Assembly: GCF_023707985.1 (NCBI RefSeq)
Contig: NZ_BRCF01000002.1
Coordinates: 131,351-195,350 of the forward strand
Source: Sporosarcina sp. NCCP-2716
GTDB lineage: Bacteria; Bacillota; Bacilli; Bacillales_A; Planococcaceae
Direction: 5' to 3'
DNA length: 64,000 nucleotides
Part shown: positions 51,824 to 61,406 of the stretch, one piece after another
Layout: every line of letters begins with the position of its first letter
Position numbering within the stretch: the first letter of the stretch is position 1
Program-made: the position numbers and the translations under genes
The notes under the pieces: model-generated
The model's database searches: none
The model's input: only the letters and a program-made list of their open reading frames with translations
What the model was told of the DNA's origin: nothing

Positions 51824-51877
51824 GGAGCCTACCTCCCTCTAGTCTAGTCGCTGCCTTGCTGGCCCTGTGTTCATCAC

Positions 51878-51898
51878 AAAAAGGGGGACTGTGCCCCC
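51878..51898 (-). terminator. Terminator-like hairpin between rpoB and rpoC
   Basis: GGGGG/CCCCC 5-bp stem, loop CACAGT, then TTTTTG read leftward, 55 nt before rpoC. Stem is short, so likely a pause or partial terminator. Confidence 0.5.
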
Positions 51899-51925
51899 GT
51901 TTTAAATTGGTTGTGCCTTATCGGA

Positions 51926-54900
51926 TCAGACTGGCTGGTCCTCTTTCATAAGGTTTAGTGCGTCCGTTGGCTGCATATCATCGTCTTCTTCCAGATCACG
52001 CAGTTCGATTTCCTGGAAGTCCTCCGAAAGCATCTTGACGTCCAATCCAAGGCTCTGAAGCTCTTTGATCAGTACTTTGAAGGATTCCGGAACGCCCGGC
52101 TGCGGTACGCTGTCGCCTTTGACGATCGCTTCATACGTTTTGACACGTCCGACCACGTCATCCGACTTCACGGTCAGGATTTCCTGGAGTGTATAAGCGG
52201 CCCCATAAGCTTCAAGTGCCCAAACTTCCATCTCCCCGAAACGCTGTCCGCCGAATTGGGCTTTCCCGCCGAGCGGCTGCTGGGTGACGAGTGAGTAAGG
52301 ACCTGTCGAGCGGGCGTGCAGTTTGTCATCGACCATGTGCGCAAGTTTGATCATGTACATGATTCCGACAGACACACGGTTATCGAATGCTTCTCCGGAA
52401 CGGCCGTCATACAGCACGGTCTTTCCGTCTCGGTCCATCCCTGCTTCTTCCATCGTATTCCAGACGTCTTCCTCGTTCGCGCCATCGAATACCGGCGAAG
52501 CCATGTGCACGCCAAGCGAGCGGCTCGCCATACCCAAGTGCATCTCCAATACCTGTCCGATGTTCATACGGGATGGTACGCCGAGCGGGTTAAGCATGAC
52601 GTCTACCGGTGTTCCGTCCGGCATGAACGGCATGTCGGATTCCGGTAGGATGCGGGAGATGACCCCTTTGTTCCCGTGACGTCCGGCCATCTTATCCCCG
52701 ACGGAGATTTTACGTTTCTGGACGATGTAGACACGCACGAGCTGGTTGACACCCGGTGCGAGTTCGTCGCCGTCTTCACGGTTGAACACTTTCACGTCGA
52801 GGACGATGCCGCCAGCGCCGTGAGGTACTCGCAGTGACGTATCGCGCACTTCACGCGCCTTCTCACCGAAGATCGCGTGGAGCAGCCGTTCTTCCGCTGT
52901 CAGTTCCGTCACCCCTTTAGGCGTGACTTTCCCGACGAGGATATCACCGTCATGGACTTCCGCCCCGATCCGGATGATTCCGCGGTCGTCCAAGTTGCGG
53001 AGCGCGTCTTCCCCGATGTTCGGGATGTCCCGTGTGATCTCTTCAGGTCCGAGTTTCGTATCGCGGGCATCTGATTCGTATTCTTCGATATGGACGGATG
53101 TGAACACGTCGTCCTTCACGAGACGCTCACTCATGATGATGGCATCCTCATAGTTGTAGCCATCCCATGTCATGAAGGCGATCAGGATGTTCTGGCCGAG
53201 TGCCATTTCTCCGTTTTCCATCGACGGTCCGTCTGCGAGGATGTCCTTCTCCGCAACACGGTCGCCGACGCGGACGATCGGACGCTGGTTGTAGCATGTC
53301 CCCTGATTCGAACGGATGAAGTTCGAGAGGCGGTATACGTCGAGATCCCCTTTGACTTCTTTCCCTTCGACTACGTTGATGCGTCGGACGCGGATTTCTT
53401 TCGCTTCCACGTGTTCGACGATCCCTTCATAGCGGGAAACGACAGCTGCACCTGAGTCACGTGCTGACACGTGCTCCATCCCTGTGCCGACGAACGGCGC
53501 TTTCGGATTCAGAAGAGGCACCGCCTGCCGCTGCATGTTCGCTCCCATGAGGGCACGGTTCGAGTCATCGTTCTCGAGGAACGGGATACATGCCGTCGCT
53601 GCCGAAACGACTTGTTTCGGTGAAACGTCCATGTAGTCGATCTGTTCGCGTTTGAAGACAGTGTTGTCCCCTTGGAAACGACCGACAACTTCTTCATTCG
53701 TGAATGTACCATCTTCATTCAGCGGTGCGTTCGCCTGGGCGACGACATAGTTGTCCTCCAGATCCGCTGTCAGGTAATCGATACGCTCTGTGACACGACC
53801 GGTATCCGGGTCGACTTTCCGGTAAGGTGTTTCGATGAAACCGAACTTGTTCACTTTCGCAAACGTGGAAAGTGAGTTGATCAGCCCGATGTTCGGACCT
53901 TCCGGTGTCTCGATCGGACACATACGGCCATAGTGGGAGTAATGGACGTCACGTACTTCCATGCCGGCACGTTCACGCGTCAGTCCGCCCGGTCCGAGTG
54001 CTGAGAGCCGGCGTTTGTGCGTGAGTTCGGCCAGAGGGTTCGTCTGGTCCATGAACTGGGACAGCTGGGAGCTGCCGAAGAACTCTTTGATGGACGCGAT
54101 GACCGGCCGGATGTTGATGAGCTGCTGAGGGACGATCGATTGTGTGTCGTTGATCGACATACGCTCTTTCACGACACGTTCCATCCGGGACAGACCGATC
54201 CGGAACTGGTTCTGCAGCAATTCACCGACCGAACGGAGACGGCGGTTTCCGAGGTGGTCGATATCATCGGTTGTACCGACGCCATGCAGCAAGTTGAAGA
54301 AGAAGCTGACAGACGCAATGATGTCCGACGGTGTGATGTGCTTGATGGCGTCATCGATGATCCCATTGGAGATGACATTGATGATCTGGCCTTCTTCACC
54401 TTTAGGCGCATAGATCTTGACGGACTGGATCCGGATATCCTCATCCAGGACGCCGCCTGTTTGGCTCAGATCCTCGGTGCTGAGACCGTTTTCGAAGTAT
54501 GGCAGCAGCTTATCGAGCATACGGCGGTCGATCAGCTGGCCTTTTTCGATCAGGATCTCCCCTGTTTCAGGATCAGCCAGTGTTTCTGCGATCGTCTGGT
54601 TGAACAGACGGTTCTGCAGGTGGAGTTTTTTGTTCATCTTATAGCGGCCGACATTCGCCAAGTCGTAACGCTTCGCATCGAAGAAGCGCGAGAACAGCAG
54701 GTTCTTTGCGCTTTCCAGCGTCGGCGGCTCGCCCGGGCGCAGACGCTCGTAAATTTCGAGCAGTGCTTTTTCGGAGTTTTCCGTGTTATCTTTTTCAAGA
54801 GAGTTTCGGAGGTATTCGTTGTCGCCGAGCAGATCGATGATTTCCTGGTCGCTCGAGAAGCCAAGCGCTCTGAGAAGGACTGTGATCGGCAATTTACGAG

Positions 54901-55459
54901 TGCGGTCGATCCGTACGTGGACAACGTCTTTTGCGTCCGTTTCGTATTCGAGCCATGCACCGCGGTTCGGGATGACCGTGGCACCAAAGCCGCGTTTCCC
55001 GTTCTTATCGGTCTTGTCATTGAAATAGACACTTGGTGACCGGACCAGCTGGGAAACGATGACCCGTTCCGCACCGTTGATGACGAATGTGCCATTTTCG
55101 GTCATGAGCGGGAAATCACCCATGAAGACGTCCTGTTCTTTTACGTCTTCGGTTTCTTTATTGTGCAAACGGACTTTCACTCGAAGCGGTGCGGCGAAAG
55201 TCACGTCCCGCTCCTTCGATTCGTCCACAGGATATTTAGGTTCGCCGAGCTGATAATCGACAAATTCCAATGAAAGATTTCCGGTGAAGTCCTGGATCGG
55301 AGAGATGTCGTGAAACATTTCCCGCAGACCTTCTTCTAAAAACCACTCATAAGATGCCGTCTGGATTTCAATCAAATTCGGCAGATCGAGTACTTCGCTG
55401 ATTCTCGCGAAACTTCTGCGCTGACGGTGTTGACCATACTGAACTAAATGACCTGTCAA
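51926..55459 (-). CDS. rpoB: DNA-directed RNA polymerase subunit beta
   Basis: 1177-residue beta subunit. The rifampicin region reads [20 protein letters not shown] with wild-type residues (D, H, S positions conserved); RVGDRV and DGYNYEDAI catalytic-region blocks are present. Start is TTG at 55459 ([17 protein letters not shown]), as in B. subtilis, with GAGGGGTG 6 nt upstream; the GTG at 55468 lies within that site. Leader of about 280 nt. Confidence 0.99.
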   Translation of the reverse strand: MTGHLVQYGQHRQRRSFARISEVLDLPNLIEIQTASYEWFLEEGLREMFHDISPIQDFTGNLSLEFVDYQLGEPKYPVDESKERDVTFAAPLRVKVRLHNKETEDVKEQDVFMGDFPLMTENGTFVINGAERVIVSQLVRSPSVYFNDKTDKNGKRGFGATVIPNRGAWLEYETDAKDVVHVRIDRTRKLPITVLLRALGFSSDQEIIDLLGDNEYLRNSLEKDNTENSEKALLEIYERLRPGEPPTLESAKNLLFSRFFDAKRYDLANVGRYKMNKKLHLQNRLFNQTIAETLADPETGEILIEKGQLIDRRMLDKLLPYFENGLSTEDLSQTGGVLDEDIRIQSVKIYAPKGEEGQIINVISNGIIDDAIKHITPSDIIASVSFFFNLLHGVGTTDDIDHLGNRRLRSVGELLQNQFRIGLSRMERVVKERMSINDTQSIVPQQLINIRPVIASIKEFFGSSQLSQFMDQTNPLAELTHKRRLSALGPGGLTRERAGMEVRDVHYSHYGRMCPIETPEGPNIGLINSLSTFAKVNKFGFIETPYRKVDPDTGRVTERIDYLTADLEDNYVVAQANAPLNEDGTFTNEEVVGRFQGDNTVFKREQIDYMDVSPKQVVSAATACIPFLENDDSNRALMGANMQRQAVPLLNPKAPFVGTGMEHVSARDSGAAVVSRYEGIVEHVEAKEIRVRRINVVEGKEVKGDLDVYRLSNFIRSNQGTCYNQRPIVRVGDRVAEKDILADGPSMENGEMALGQNILIAFMTWDGYNYEDAIIMSERLVKDDVFTSVHIEEYESDARDTKLGPEEITRDIPNIGEDALRNLDDRGIIRIGAEVHDGDILVGKVTPKGVTELTAEERLLHAIFGEKAREVRDTSLRVPHGAGGIVLDVKVFNREDGDELAPGVNQLVRVYIVQKRKISVGDKMAGRHGNKGVISRILPESDMPFMPDGTPVDVMLNPLGVPSRMNIGQVLEMHLGMASRSLGVHMASPVFDGANEEDVWNTMEEAGMDRDGKTVLYDGRSGEAFDNRVSVGIMYMIKLAHMVDDKLHARSTGPYSLVTQQPLGGKAQFGGQRFGEMEVWALEAYGAAYTLQEILTVKSDDVVGRVKTYEAIVKGDSVPQPGVPESFKVLIKELQSLGLDVKMLSEDFQEIELRDLEEDDDMQPTDALNLMKEDQPV

Positions 55460-55771
55460 CTCTTTCACCCCTCATAAGACAATAATAGAGCGCGTTTGGC
55501 ATGCACGATCCTTCCGAGCCGGCACAAAATTCACGCCATGCTGACCAAACCACCCATAATAAGTCTTTCCGAAATCAAAAAAATAGTGTATGATATCGAA
55601 AAAACAAAAAGAAAACGAGTTCCGGCTAGAGCTCATTTTCGATTTACCCATCTTTTATCCAACGTCAGTATACCTAAGATTGCTAACACTTATGCAAGTG
55701 TATAAATAGGCATACGAATGCAGTATATTTATTGTTGCATTTTATAATGCTATCACACAGTCCATCTCGCG
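55460..55771 (-). other. AT-rich leader region upstream of rpoB
   Basis: About 310 nt without a gene, markedly more AT-rich than the flanks. Holds the promoter at 55747-55775 and a second weak pair read leftward (TTGCAT, 19 nt, TATACT). No known riboswitch or leader fold recognised. Confidence 0.6.
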
Positions 55772-55775
55772 TCAA
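55747..55775 (-). promoter_or_regulatory. Candidate sigma-A promoter of rpoBC
   Basis: Read leftward: TTGACG, 17-nt spacer, TAGCAT; the -35 overlaps the end of rsmC. Confidence 0.6.
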
Positions 55776-56374
55776 TGTTTTTTTGACTTGAAGATGTAAT
55801 ACCCCTTGCTTTTTTCCACGATGTCTGCATTCCCGAACAACTCGTTCAGTTTCGCCTCTGTAGACGGAGCCCCCTGTTTCTTCTGGATGACCACCCACAA
55901 CTCTCCTCCTTCCGCCAGCCGGCTGCACGCTTCTTTGTAGATTTTGAATACGGTTTCCTTGCCTGCCCGGATCGGCGGGTTCGTGAGGATGGCCGCGAAC
56001 TCTTCGGTGTCCACGGACTCGAGTGCATCACTCGGGTACACTTTCACATTCTGTATCCCATTTTTGGCAGCATTCGATTCGGCGAGCTTGATGGCGCGTT
56101 CGTTGACGTCAACCATCTGGATAATCCTTTCCGGAAGCAGGGATGCAACCGCGAGACCGACCGGCCCGTAGCCGCAGCCGACATCGAGTATATCGCCTTC
56201 TATGCCAGGTTCCGTGAATGAGTCGATAAGCAGCCGCGAGCCGAAATCGACTTCCCCTTTGCTGAACACGCCGGCATCCGTCGTGAAAGCGAAATTCCGG
56301 CCGCGCAGAACGGTCGTCCATTGCTGCGGCTCGCTTTTTGTATGCGGGTTTTTCGTATAGTAATGATCCGACAT
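55772..56374 (-). CDS. Class I SAM-dependent methyltransferase, RsmC-like (YbxB)
   Basis: 200-residue methyltransferase: SAM motif VLDVGCGYGPVGLA near 62, acidic end of strand 2 VDVNERA, and catalytic NPPIRAG characteristic of N-methylation of guanine/adenine by the RsmC/RlmG group. Corresponds in position to B. subtilis ybxB between rplL and rpoB. ATG 56374 with CGGAGGG upstream. rRNA target is inferred from family only. Confidence 0.9.
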   Translation of the reverse strand: MSDHYYTKNPHTKSEPQQWTTVLRGRNFAFTTDAGVFSKGEVDFGSRLLIDSFTEPGIEGDILDVGCGYGPVGLAVASLLPERIIQMVDVNERAIKLAESNAAKNGIQNVKVYPSDALESVDTEEFAAILTNPPIRAGKETVFKIYKEACSRLAEGGELWVVIQKKQGAPSTEAKLNELFGNADIVEKSKGYYIFKSKKH

Positions 56375-56410
56375 AATATCCCTCCGCTCTTCCCGCTGTA
56401 AAAGCGGGTA

Positions 56411-56459
56411 TAAAAAAAACGGAGAAAAACCCGTCAGCAAAGACGAGCTTTTCTCCGTG
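56411..56459 (-). terminator. Terminator after rplL
   Basis: ACGGAGAAAA/TTTTCTCCGT arms with an inner GCTCGTC/GACGGGT pairing; read leftward ends in eight T residues. Confidence 0.85.
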
Positions 56460-56469
56460 ATTCCAGCTA

Positions 56470-56835
56470 TTACTTAACTTCTACAGAAGCACCGACTTCT
56501 TCAAGTTTACCTTTGATTTCGTCAGCTTCTGCTTGGTCAACGCCTTCTTTGATTGCTTTAGGAGCGTTATCAACAACTTCTTTCGCTTCTTTCAAGCCGA
56601 GACCTGTGATTTCGCGAACGACTTTGATGACTTTGATCTTCTGGTCTCCAGCGCCAGCAAGAATTACGTCGAATTCAGTTTGCTCAGCAGCTGCTTCTCC
56701 AGCACCAGCGCCTGCGCCAGCAGCTACAGGAGCTGCAGCAGTTACGCCGAATTCTTCTTCGATTGCTTTTACGAGGTCGTTAAGTTCAAGAACAGACATT
56801 TCTTTGATAGCGCCTAAGATTTGTTCGTTAGTCAT
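56470..56835 (-). CDS. rplL: 50S ribosomal protein L7/L12
   Basis: 121-residue bL12: N-terminal dimerisation helices, Ala/Gly hinge ([17 protein letters not shown]) and C-terminal factor-binding domain ([19 protein letters not shown]). Forms the stalk with L10. 61 nt after rplJ; AGGAGGAACTATA precedes the ATG. Confidence 0.98.
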   Translation of the reverse strand: MTNEQILGAIKEMSVLELNDLVKAIEEEFGVTAAAPVAAGAGAGAGEAAAEQTEFDVILAGAGDQKIKVIKVVREITGLGLKEAKEVVDNAPKAIKEGVDQAEADEIKGKLEEVGASVEVK

Positions 56836-56896
56836 TATAGTTCCTCCTAGTGGATGTGGTTTACGGGTGATCCCGCAGTTTGGTCAAGATGCGATA

Positions 56897-57397
56897 TTAC
56901 GCGCCTTGTTCTTCTTTCGATTCTGCGACTGCTTTGGTAACCAATGCGAAGTTGCGCATAGGAGCCTGCAGCACGCTGAGGAGCATGGAGAGAAGTCCTT
57001 CGCGTGAAGGAAGAGTCGCCAATGCTTTCACTTCTTCAACAGAAGCGATCGCGCCTTCGATGACACCTGCTTTGATCTCAAGTGCTTCGTTATCTTTCGC
57101 GAAGTTGTTGAGAACGCGTGCCGGTGCAATGACGTCTTCAGTCGAGAACGCAATTGCGTTCGGTCCTGTAAGATGTTCGTTCAGGCCTTCAAGACCTGAT
57201 GCTTCCGCTGCGCGGCGGGCCATCGAGTTTTTGTAGACTTTGAATTCAACGCCTGCTTCGCGAAGTTGCTTACGCAGTTCAGTTGCTTGTGCAACGTTCA
57301 GTCCGCGGTAGTCAACGACGACCATGGAAGCAGATGCTTTCATCTTGTCCGCGATTTCAGTTACAACCGCTTTTTTTGCTTCTAATACTGTGCTCAT
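56897..57397 (-). CDS. rplJ: 50S ribosomal protein L10
   Basis: 166-residue uL10 ([25 protein letters not shown]), base of the L12 stalk. Its mRNA leader (57430-57585) carries the L10(L12)4 autoregulatory element and an attenuator. CAGGAGGTGTCAAG precedes the ATG. Confidence 0.98.
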   Translation of the reverse strand: MSTVLEAKKAVVTEIADKMKASASMVVVDYRGLNVAQATELRKQLREAGVEFKVYKNSMARRAAEASGLEGLNEHLTGPNAIAFSTEDVIAPARVLNNFAKDNEALEIKAGVIEGAIASVEEVKALATLPSREGLLSMLLSVLQAPMRNFALVTKAVAESKEEQGA

Positions 57398-57429
57398 CTT
57401 GACACCTCCTGTTTAGTATAGGGGCATTC

Positions 57430-57585
57430 ATACCATATGCATAAAAAGCCCTCCGATCTGTGAAACAGACGGAGGGCTGGAAAGTCGTCATCTTTTCGCT
57501 TCGAAAAAGAGCGTCTTGTCCCTCGGCAGGATGATTAAGCGCATGCGCCCCTGCTGTCTGCGGTACAAATCGTATTGTTCAACAA
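57430..57585 (-). ncRNA. Ribosomal protein L10 leader (autoregulatory)
   Basis: Between promoter and rplJ the transcript contains the block CTTAATCATCCTGCCGAGG typical of L10 leaders, flanked by pairing arms, and ends in the attenuator hairpin. In Bacillales, excess L10(L12)4 binds this leader and lowers expression. Confidence 0.8.
57443..57478 (-). terminator. Attenuator hairpin in the L10 leader
   Basis: AGCCCTCCG-TCTGT/ACAGA-T-CGGAGGGCT with a 3-nt loop, then TTTTTAT read leftward, 45 nt before rplJ. Confidence 0.88.
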
Positions 57586-57590
57586 ACGTT

Positions 57591-57619
57591 ATCCTACCAG
57601 AGAGCAGGAAGTCTGTCAA
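57591..57619 (-). promoter_or_regulatory. Sigma-A promoter of rplJ-rplL
   Basis: Read leftward: consensus TTGACA, 17-nt spacer, TAGGAT, directly after rplA. Confidence 0.82.
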
Positions 57620-57623
57620 CAGA

Positions 57624-58322
57624 TTATTTTACAGTTACTGAAGAAGTGTTGATCTTTACAGCAGGTCCCATAGTCGTTGTTACAACAACAGACTTCATGT
57701 AAGTACCTTTTGCTGCAGCCGGCTTCGCCTTCTGGATCACTTCAAAGACAGCGTTAAAGTTTTCTGCAAGTTTGTCGTCACCGAACGAAACTTTACCGAT
57801 TGGCGCGTGGATGATCCCCGCTTTGTCTGCACGGTATTCTACTTTACCTGCTTTGATCTCTTCAACGGCTTTCGTTACATCGAATGTAACTGTGCCTGTT
57901 TTCGGGTTCGGCATGAGACCTTTTGGTCCGAGCACGCGTCCGATTTTACCAACTTCACCCATCATGTCAGGTGTTGCAACGATAACATCGAAGTCAAACC
58001 ATCCCTGTTGGATTTTAGCGATATATTCAGCGTCGCCGACATAGTCAGCGCCAGCTGCTTCCGCTTCTTTCACTTTTTCGCCTTTAGCGAAAACGAGTAC
58101 GCGCTGTGTCTTACCAGTACCGTTCGGCAGTACGACTGCTCCGCGGATCTGCTGGTCGTTTTTACGTGTATCGATTCCGAGACGGAAAGCGACTTCGACA
58201 GTTGCATCAAAGTTGGTCGTGCTTGTTTTTTTAGCGAGTTCAATCGCTTCAGTAAGATCGTAAGCTGCTGTGCGGTCTACAAGCTTCGCAGCTTCTACGA
58301 ACTTTTTACCTCTTTTAGTCAT
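57624..58322 (-). CDS. rplA: 50S ribosomal protein L1
   Basis: 232-residue uL1 ([36 protein letters not shown]). L1-stalk protein that moves deacylated tRNA and, in many bacteria, represses the L11 operon. A stable hairpin in the 117-nt gap after rplK could be its mRNA site. CGAGGAGGAACTATC precedes the ATG. Confidence 0.98.
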   Translation of the reverse strand: MTKRGKKFVEAAKLVDRTAAYDLTEAIELAKKTSTTNFDATVEVAFRLGIDTRKNDQQIRGAVVLPNGTGKTQRVLVFAKGEKVKEAEAAGADYVGDAEYIAKIQQGWFDFDVIVATPDMMGEVGKIGRVLGPKGLMPNPKTGTVTFDVTKAVEEIKAGKVEYRADKAGIIHAPIGKVSFGDDKLAENFNAVFEVIQKAKPAAAKGTYMKSVVVTTTMGPAVKINTSSVTVK

Positions 58323-58375
58323 CTGATAGTTCCTCCTCGATTGTGGTTTTAGCGGAATGAACCTCCCACGTTTAA

Positions 58376-58407
58376 GGGTTGCGTGTTCTTTCGAACGACC
58401 GCAACCC
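58376..58407 (-). other. Stable hairpin in rplK-rplA gap
   Basis: GGGTTGCG/CGCAACCC outer stem of 8 bp and inner GTTC-GAAA-GAAC with a GAAA tetraloop, separated by small internal loops. No T run, so not a terminator. Candidate L1-binding or processing site. Confidence 0.6.
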
Positions 58408-58439
58408 CCGTATCAATGTCCAATGGATTGAAATGACAA

Positions 58440-58865
58440 TCAGTCTTCGATCGTGATTCCCATACTGCGAGCAGTACCTTCAACCATTGCCATCGCCGCT
58501 TCAACAGATGCAGCATTCAAATCCTGCATTTTCTGTTCAGCAATTTCTTTAACTTGATCACGCTTCACGACAGCAACTTTCGTTTTGTTCGGTTCGCCTG
58601 ATCCTTTTTGGATTTTAGCTGCAACCTTCAGCAAAACCGCTGCTGGCGGAGTTTTTGTGATGAATGTAAATGAACGGTCTTCGAATACAGTGATTTCAAC
58701 AGGGATGATTAGTCCTGCCTGATCAGATGTACGCGCATTGAATTCTTTACAGAATCCCATGATGTTCACACCCGCTTGACCGAGCGCCGGTCCAACTGGC
58801 GGTGCTGGGTTTGCTTTTCCTGCCGGAATTTGCAATTTCACAAGTTTGATTACTTTTTTAGCCAC
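58440..58865 (-). CDS. rplK: 50S ribosomal protein L11
   Basis: 141-residue uL11 ([37 protein letters not shown]). GTG start at 58865 with AAGGAGG upstream. Part of the GTPase-associated centre, needed for RelA activation. Own promoter at 58992-59020 and a leader of about 120 nt with a small GCCGG/CCGGC hairpin (58929-58944). Confidence 0.98.
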   Translation of the reverse strand: MAKKVIKLVKLQIPAGKANPAPPVGPALGQAGVNIMGFCKEFNARTSDQAGLIIPVEITVFEDRSFTFITKTPPAAVLLKVAAKIQKGSGEPNKTKVAVVKRDQVKEIAEQKMQDLNAASVEAAMAMVEGTARSMGITIED

Positions 58866-58991
58866 GAGACACACCTCCTTAAGTCCGTGATGTGGTATTT
58901 GGGTTGCCCCTCCCACTCAATATGTGCCTGCCGGCTTCCGCCGGTAGAATTTTGTTAAGACGTCCAGACTAATCGATGTCTGACCTTTGAA

Positions 58992-59020
58992 ATAATACCA
59001 TTATTCCGCTCGGTTTGCAA
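58992..59020 (-). promoter_or_regulatory. Sigma-A promoter of rplK-rplA
   Basis: Read leftward: TTGCAA, 17-nt spacer, TATTAT, just after nusG. Confidence 0.8.
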
Positions 59021-59040
59021 GAGGGAACGCACTATTTTTT

Positions 59041-59583
59041 TCAATCGGTGCGTTCGACCTGAGCAAAGTCCAGTTCCATATTCGTTTCGCGGCCGAACAT
59101 ATCGACGGACACTTTGACTTTCCCTTTGTCCAGCTCGATTTCTTCGACTTTCCCCTGGAAGCCCGCGAACGGCCCCTCCAGCACTTCCACCATTTCGCCG
59201 ATTTCGAAATCGACATCGAGTTTGCGGTCTTTCACGCCCATCTGTTTCAGGATGAACTCGACTTCCTCCGGCAGCAGCGGTGTCGGTTTGGCACCGCCGC
59301 CTGACGAACCGATGAATCCTGTGACGCCCGGTGTATTCCGGACGACATACCAGGAGTCATCCGTCATGATGACCTCGACCAGCACGTAACCCGGGAAGGT
59401 TTTGCGCATGACCGTCCTCTTCTTGCCTTCTTTGAAATCCGTTTCTTCTTCTTCAGGGACGATGACCCGGAAGATCTTATCCTGCATGCCCATCGTTTCG
59501 ACACGCTTCTCGAGGTTCTCTTTCACCTTGTTTTCGTACCCAGAGTACGTGTGGACGACGTACCAATTTTTCTCCATTTCCAT
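59041..59583 (-). CDS. nusG: Transcription termination/antitermination protein NusG
   Basis: 180-residue NusG: NGN domain (KNWYVVHTYSGYENKVKENL, FPGYVLVE) and C-terminal KOW domain (VEVLEGPFAGFQGKVEEIEL). Modulates pausing and couples RNA polymerase to other factors. ATG 59583 with AAGGAGGG upstream; rpmG-secE-nusG order conserved. Confidence 0.98.
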   Translation of the reverse strand: MEMEKNWYVVHTYSGYENKVKENLEKRVETMGMQDKIFRVIVPEEEETDFKEGKKRTVMRKTFPGYVLVEVIMTDDSWYVVRNTPGVTGFIGSSGGGAKPTPLLPEEVEFILKQMGVKDRKLDVDFEIGEMVEVLEGPFAGFQGKVEEIELDKGKVKVSVDMFGRETNMELDFAQVERTD

Positions 59584-59685
59584 AGCGCTGAGGACTGTGC
59601 GTCCGTCCCTCCTTTTTGTTCAAATGAAAAAACCCGTTCTTTCAGTCAGACGGGATATTTTCAAAATGCTATTCAACATGCTCTA

Positions 59686-59871
59686 TTATAACGCAACATA
59701 CCATTCCATGACCCGCGATAAGCCGAGATCCACGAGACCGAAATAGACAGCCATGAAAACGACGGTGCTGATGACGACGATCGTATAGCGTGTCAGATCC
59801 TTCCGTTTCGGCCAGCTGACTTTCCGCATTTCCGTGACAACATTTTTAAAGAAACTTGTTATCTTGCCCAT
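59686..59871 (-). CDS. secE: Protein translocase subunit SecE
   Basis: 61-residue SecE of the short Gram-positive type: amphipathic KNVVTEMRKVSWPKRKDL followed by a single transmembrane helix. Clamps SecY. GGAGGTTTG lies about 8 nt before ATG 59871. Confidence 0.96.
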   Translation of the reverse strand: MGKITSFFKNVVTEMRKVSWPKRKDLTRYTIVVISTVVFMAVYFGLVDLGLSRVMEWYVAL

Positions 59872-59925
59872 TCTTTTACAAACCTCCGAATAGTAGATAT
59901 GACGGCCTTCAGTCCAGCCAGACCC

Positions 59926-60075
59926 TCACGCTGTTTGTCTGTGTACTGTATGCTCATTGCAATGGCTGCAGTATTTTTTCAATGTAAGCCGTTCTGCGGT
60001 ACTGCCGCTTGCCGCCGGCATCGAATAATTTCTGGAGCCGCATTTTTCACAGCTAACTACAATTTTTTTTGACAT
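59926..60075 (-). CDS. rpmG: 50S ribosomal protein L33
   Basis: 49-residue bL33 with a complete Cys4 zinc site (CEKCGSRNY...YCSHCNEH), i.e. the zinc-dependent form. ATG 60075 opens MSKKIVVSCEKCG; the longer frame to 60141 lies in the promoter region. First gene of rpmG-secE-nusG. Confidence 0.95.
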   Translation of the reverse strand: MSKKIVVSCEKCGSRNYSMPAASGSTAERLTLKKYCSHCNEHTVHRQTA

Positions 60076-60112
60076 CTCTGTTGAACACCTAGTCTTTCCA
60101 TAGTCTTGATAA

Positions 60113-60141
60113 AGAGTACCACCTAACCTATTCTCTGTCAA
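60113..60141 (-). promoter_or_regulatory. Candidate promoter of rpmG-secE-nusG
   Basis: Read leftward: consensus TTGACA, 17-nt spacer, TACTCT (poor -10). Confidence 0.6.
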
Positions 60142-60171
60142 CGCATGCTTAGTCAGAAAATTGACGATGTT

Positions 60172-60822
60172 TCACATGACCGGGCCGGCTTCCACGAATC
60201 TCTCGAGTTTCCGTTTGATGCGCTGCAGGGCATTATCGACGGATTTCACTTGACGGTTCAGCTCATGGGAGATCTCCTGATAGGATTGCCCGTCCAGATA
60301 GAGGCCGAGTACTTCCTTCTCCAGACTGCTTAGCACTTTGTTCATCTCGACTTCCATCTGGACAAAATCCTCCTTGTAGATCATCAGGTCTTCCGGGTCG
60401 TCGTTTTCGGCGTTCGTCAGTACGTCCAGCAGCGTGCCGTCGGACTCTTCGTCGAACACCGGACGGTCCAGCGAGACGGAGGAATTGAGCGGGATGTGCT
60501 TCTGGCGCGTCGCGGTTTTGATGGCGGTGATGATCTGCCGTTTGATGCACAATTCGGCGAATCCTTTGAACGAGCTGAGCCGGTCAGGCCGGAAATCGCG
60601 GATCGCTTTGTACAGGCCGATCATCCCTTCCTGGATGATGTCTTCCTTGTCGCCGCCCATCATGAAGTAGGAGCGCGCTTTCATGCGTACGAATGACTGG
60701 TATTTCGTAATGAGAAAGTCGAGTGCATCTGTGTTGCCTTCTTGGATGATCCCGATCAGCTGTTCATCGGAAAAAGTGCTGAAGTCTGCTGCTCTAGGTG
60801 CAAGAACTGTCTTTTCGGCCAT
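60172..60822 (-). CDS. sigH: RNA polymerase sporulation sigma factor SigH
   Basis: 216-residue sigma-H: region 2 (DALDFLITKYQSFVRMKARS, EDIIQEGMIGLYKAIRDF) and region 4 HTH (LDGQSYQEISHELNRQVKSV). Directs early-sporulation and stationary-phase genes. ATG 60822 is chosen because GGAG lies 8 nt upstream; GTG 60831 and ATG 60828 overlap that site. Own sigma-A promoter immediately upstream, as in B. subtilis, where AbrB represses it. Confidence 0.96.
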   Translation of the reverse strand: MAEKTVLAPRAADFSTFSDEQLIGIIQEGNTDALDFLITKYQSFVRMKARSYFMMGGDKEDIIQEGMIGLYKAIRDFRPDRLSSFKGFAELCIKRQIITAIKTATRQKHIPLNSSVSLDRPVFDEESDGTLLDVLTNAENDDPEDLMIYKEDFVQMEVEMNKVLSSLEKEVLGLYLDGQSYQEISHELNRQVKSVDNALQRIKRKLERFVEAGPVM

Positions 60823-60856
60823 TCCCATCACTCCGGTCTGTCATACTATTGAGTCA

Positions 60857-60886
60857 ATTATAGCCCACTCATTTTTTTAGCGTCAA
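60857..60886 (-). promoter_or_regulatory. Sigma-A promoter of sigH
   Basis: Read leftward: TTGACG, 18-nt A-rich spacer, consensus TATAAT, 35 nt before sigH. Confidence 0.8.
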
Positions 60887-60890
60887 CCGC

Positions 60891-61406
60891 TCACCTGTTC
60901 CCCCGCCGCCACTTTTCGAAGATCTCCGTCACTTCCTGCGACAGCTGGATCTTGGAAATCGGCCGGTCCTCCTGGATCTTCTTCACTTTTTCCGTGATGA
61001 TCCGATCGATTTCCTGCAGTTCGATTTCCAGTTCGCGCGCGGAGATCCGGAGTGCCCCCTGACCGAAAATCAGCCACTGTTCCGTCCGGTCGGAAGTTGC
61101 GACATGCACCTGGACTCTCCGTCCCGACAGCTCCGTGACCAGCTTTTCGATCCGTTCATCCGCCGTTTCGTTCTCTCTGGTGAAGATCACTTCGACGTTC
61201 GAATTCCGCTGCTTGTGCTCGATGCCGGGGACCAGGTAAGCATCGAAGACGACGATGACCCGCCATCCTTTGAACGCCCGATACTCCGCCATCTGCTCGA
61301 TCAGCCTGTCCCTTGCCTCAGCCAGTTTCAGCCGTTTCAGTTCCCGCAATTCCGCCCATGCACCGATGATGTTATACCCATCGACGAGCAGAATGTCCTT
61401 TTTCAC
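60891..61406 (-). CDS. rae1: Rae1/YacP, NYN-domain ribosome-dependent endoribonuclease
   Basis: 171-residue NYN (PIN-like) protein: DILLVDGYNIIGAW with catalytic Asp, VVFDAYLVPG, FTRENETADERIEKLV and VATSDRTEQWLIFGQGA acidic clusters. In B. subtilis Rae1 cleaves mRNA in the ribosomal A site. ATG overlaps the rlmB stop (ATGA), continuing the cysS-mrnC-rlmB-rae1 coupled chain. Confidence 0.93.
   Translation of the reverse strand: MKKDILLVDGYNIIGAWAELRELKRLKLAEARDRLIEQMAEYRAFKGWRVIVVFDAYLVPGIEHKQRNSNVEVIFTRENETADERIEKLVTELSGRRVQVHVATSDRTEQWLIFGQGALRISARELEIELQEIDRIITEKVKKIQEDRPISKIQLSQEVTEIFEKWRRGNR

Noticed and set aside
54017-55039. 340-codon frame antisense to rpoB
   Set aside because: Shadow of rpoB in a GC-rich third-position pattern; no ribosome site or family resemblance. 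The same holds for 10172-11608, 5906-7150 and 3863-4672.
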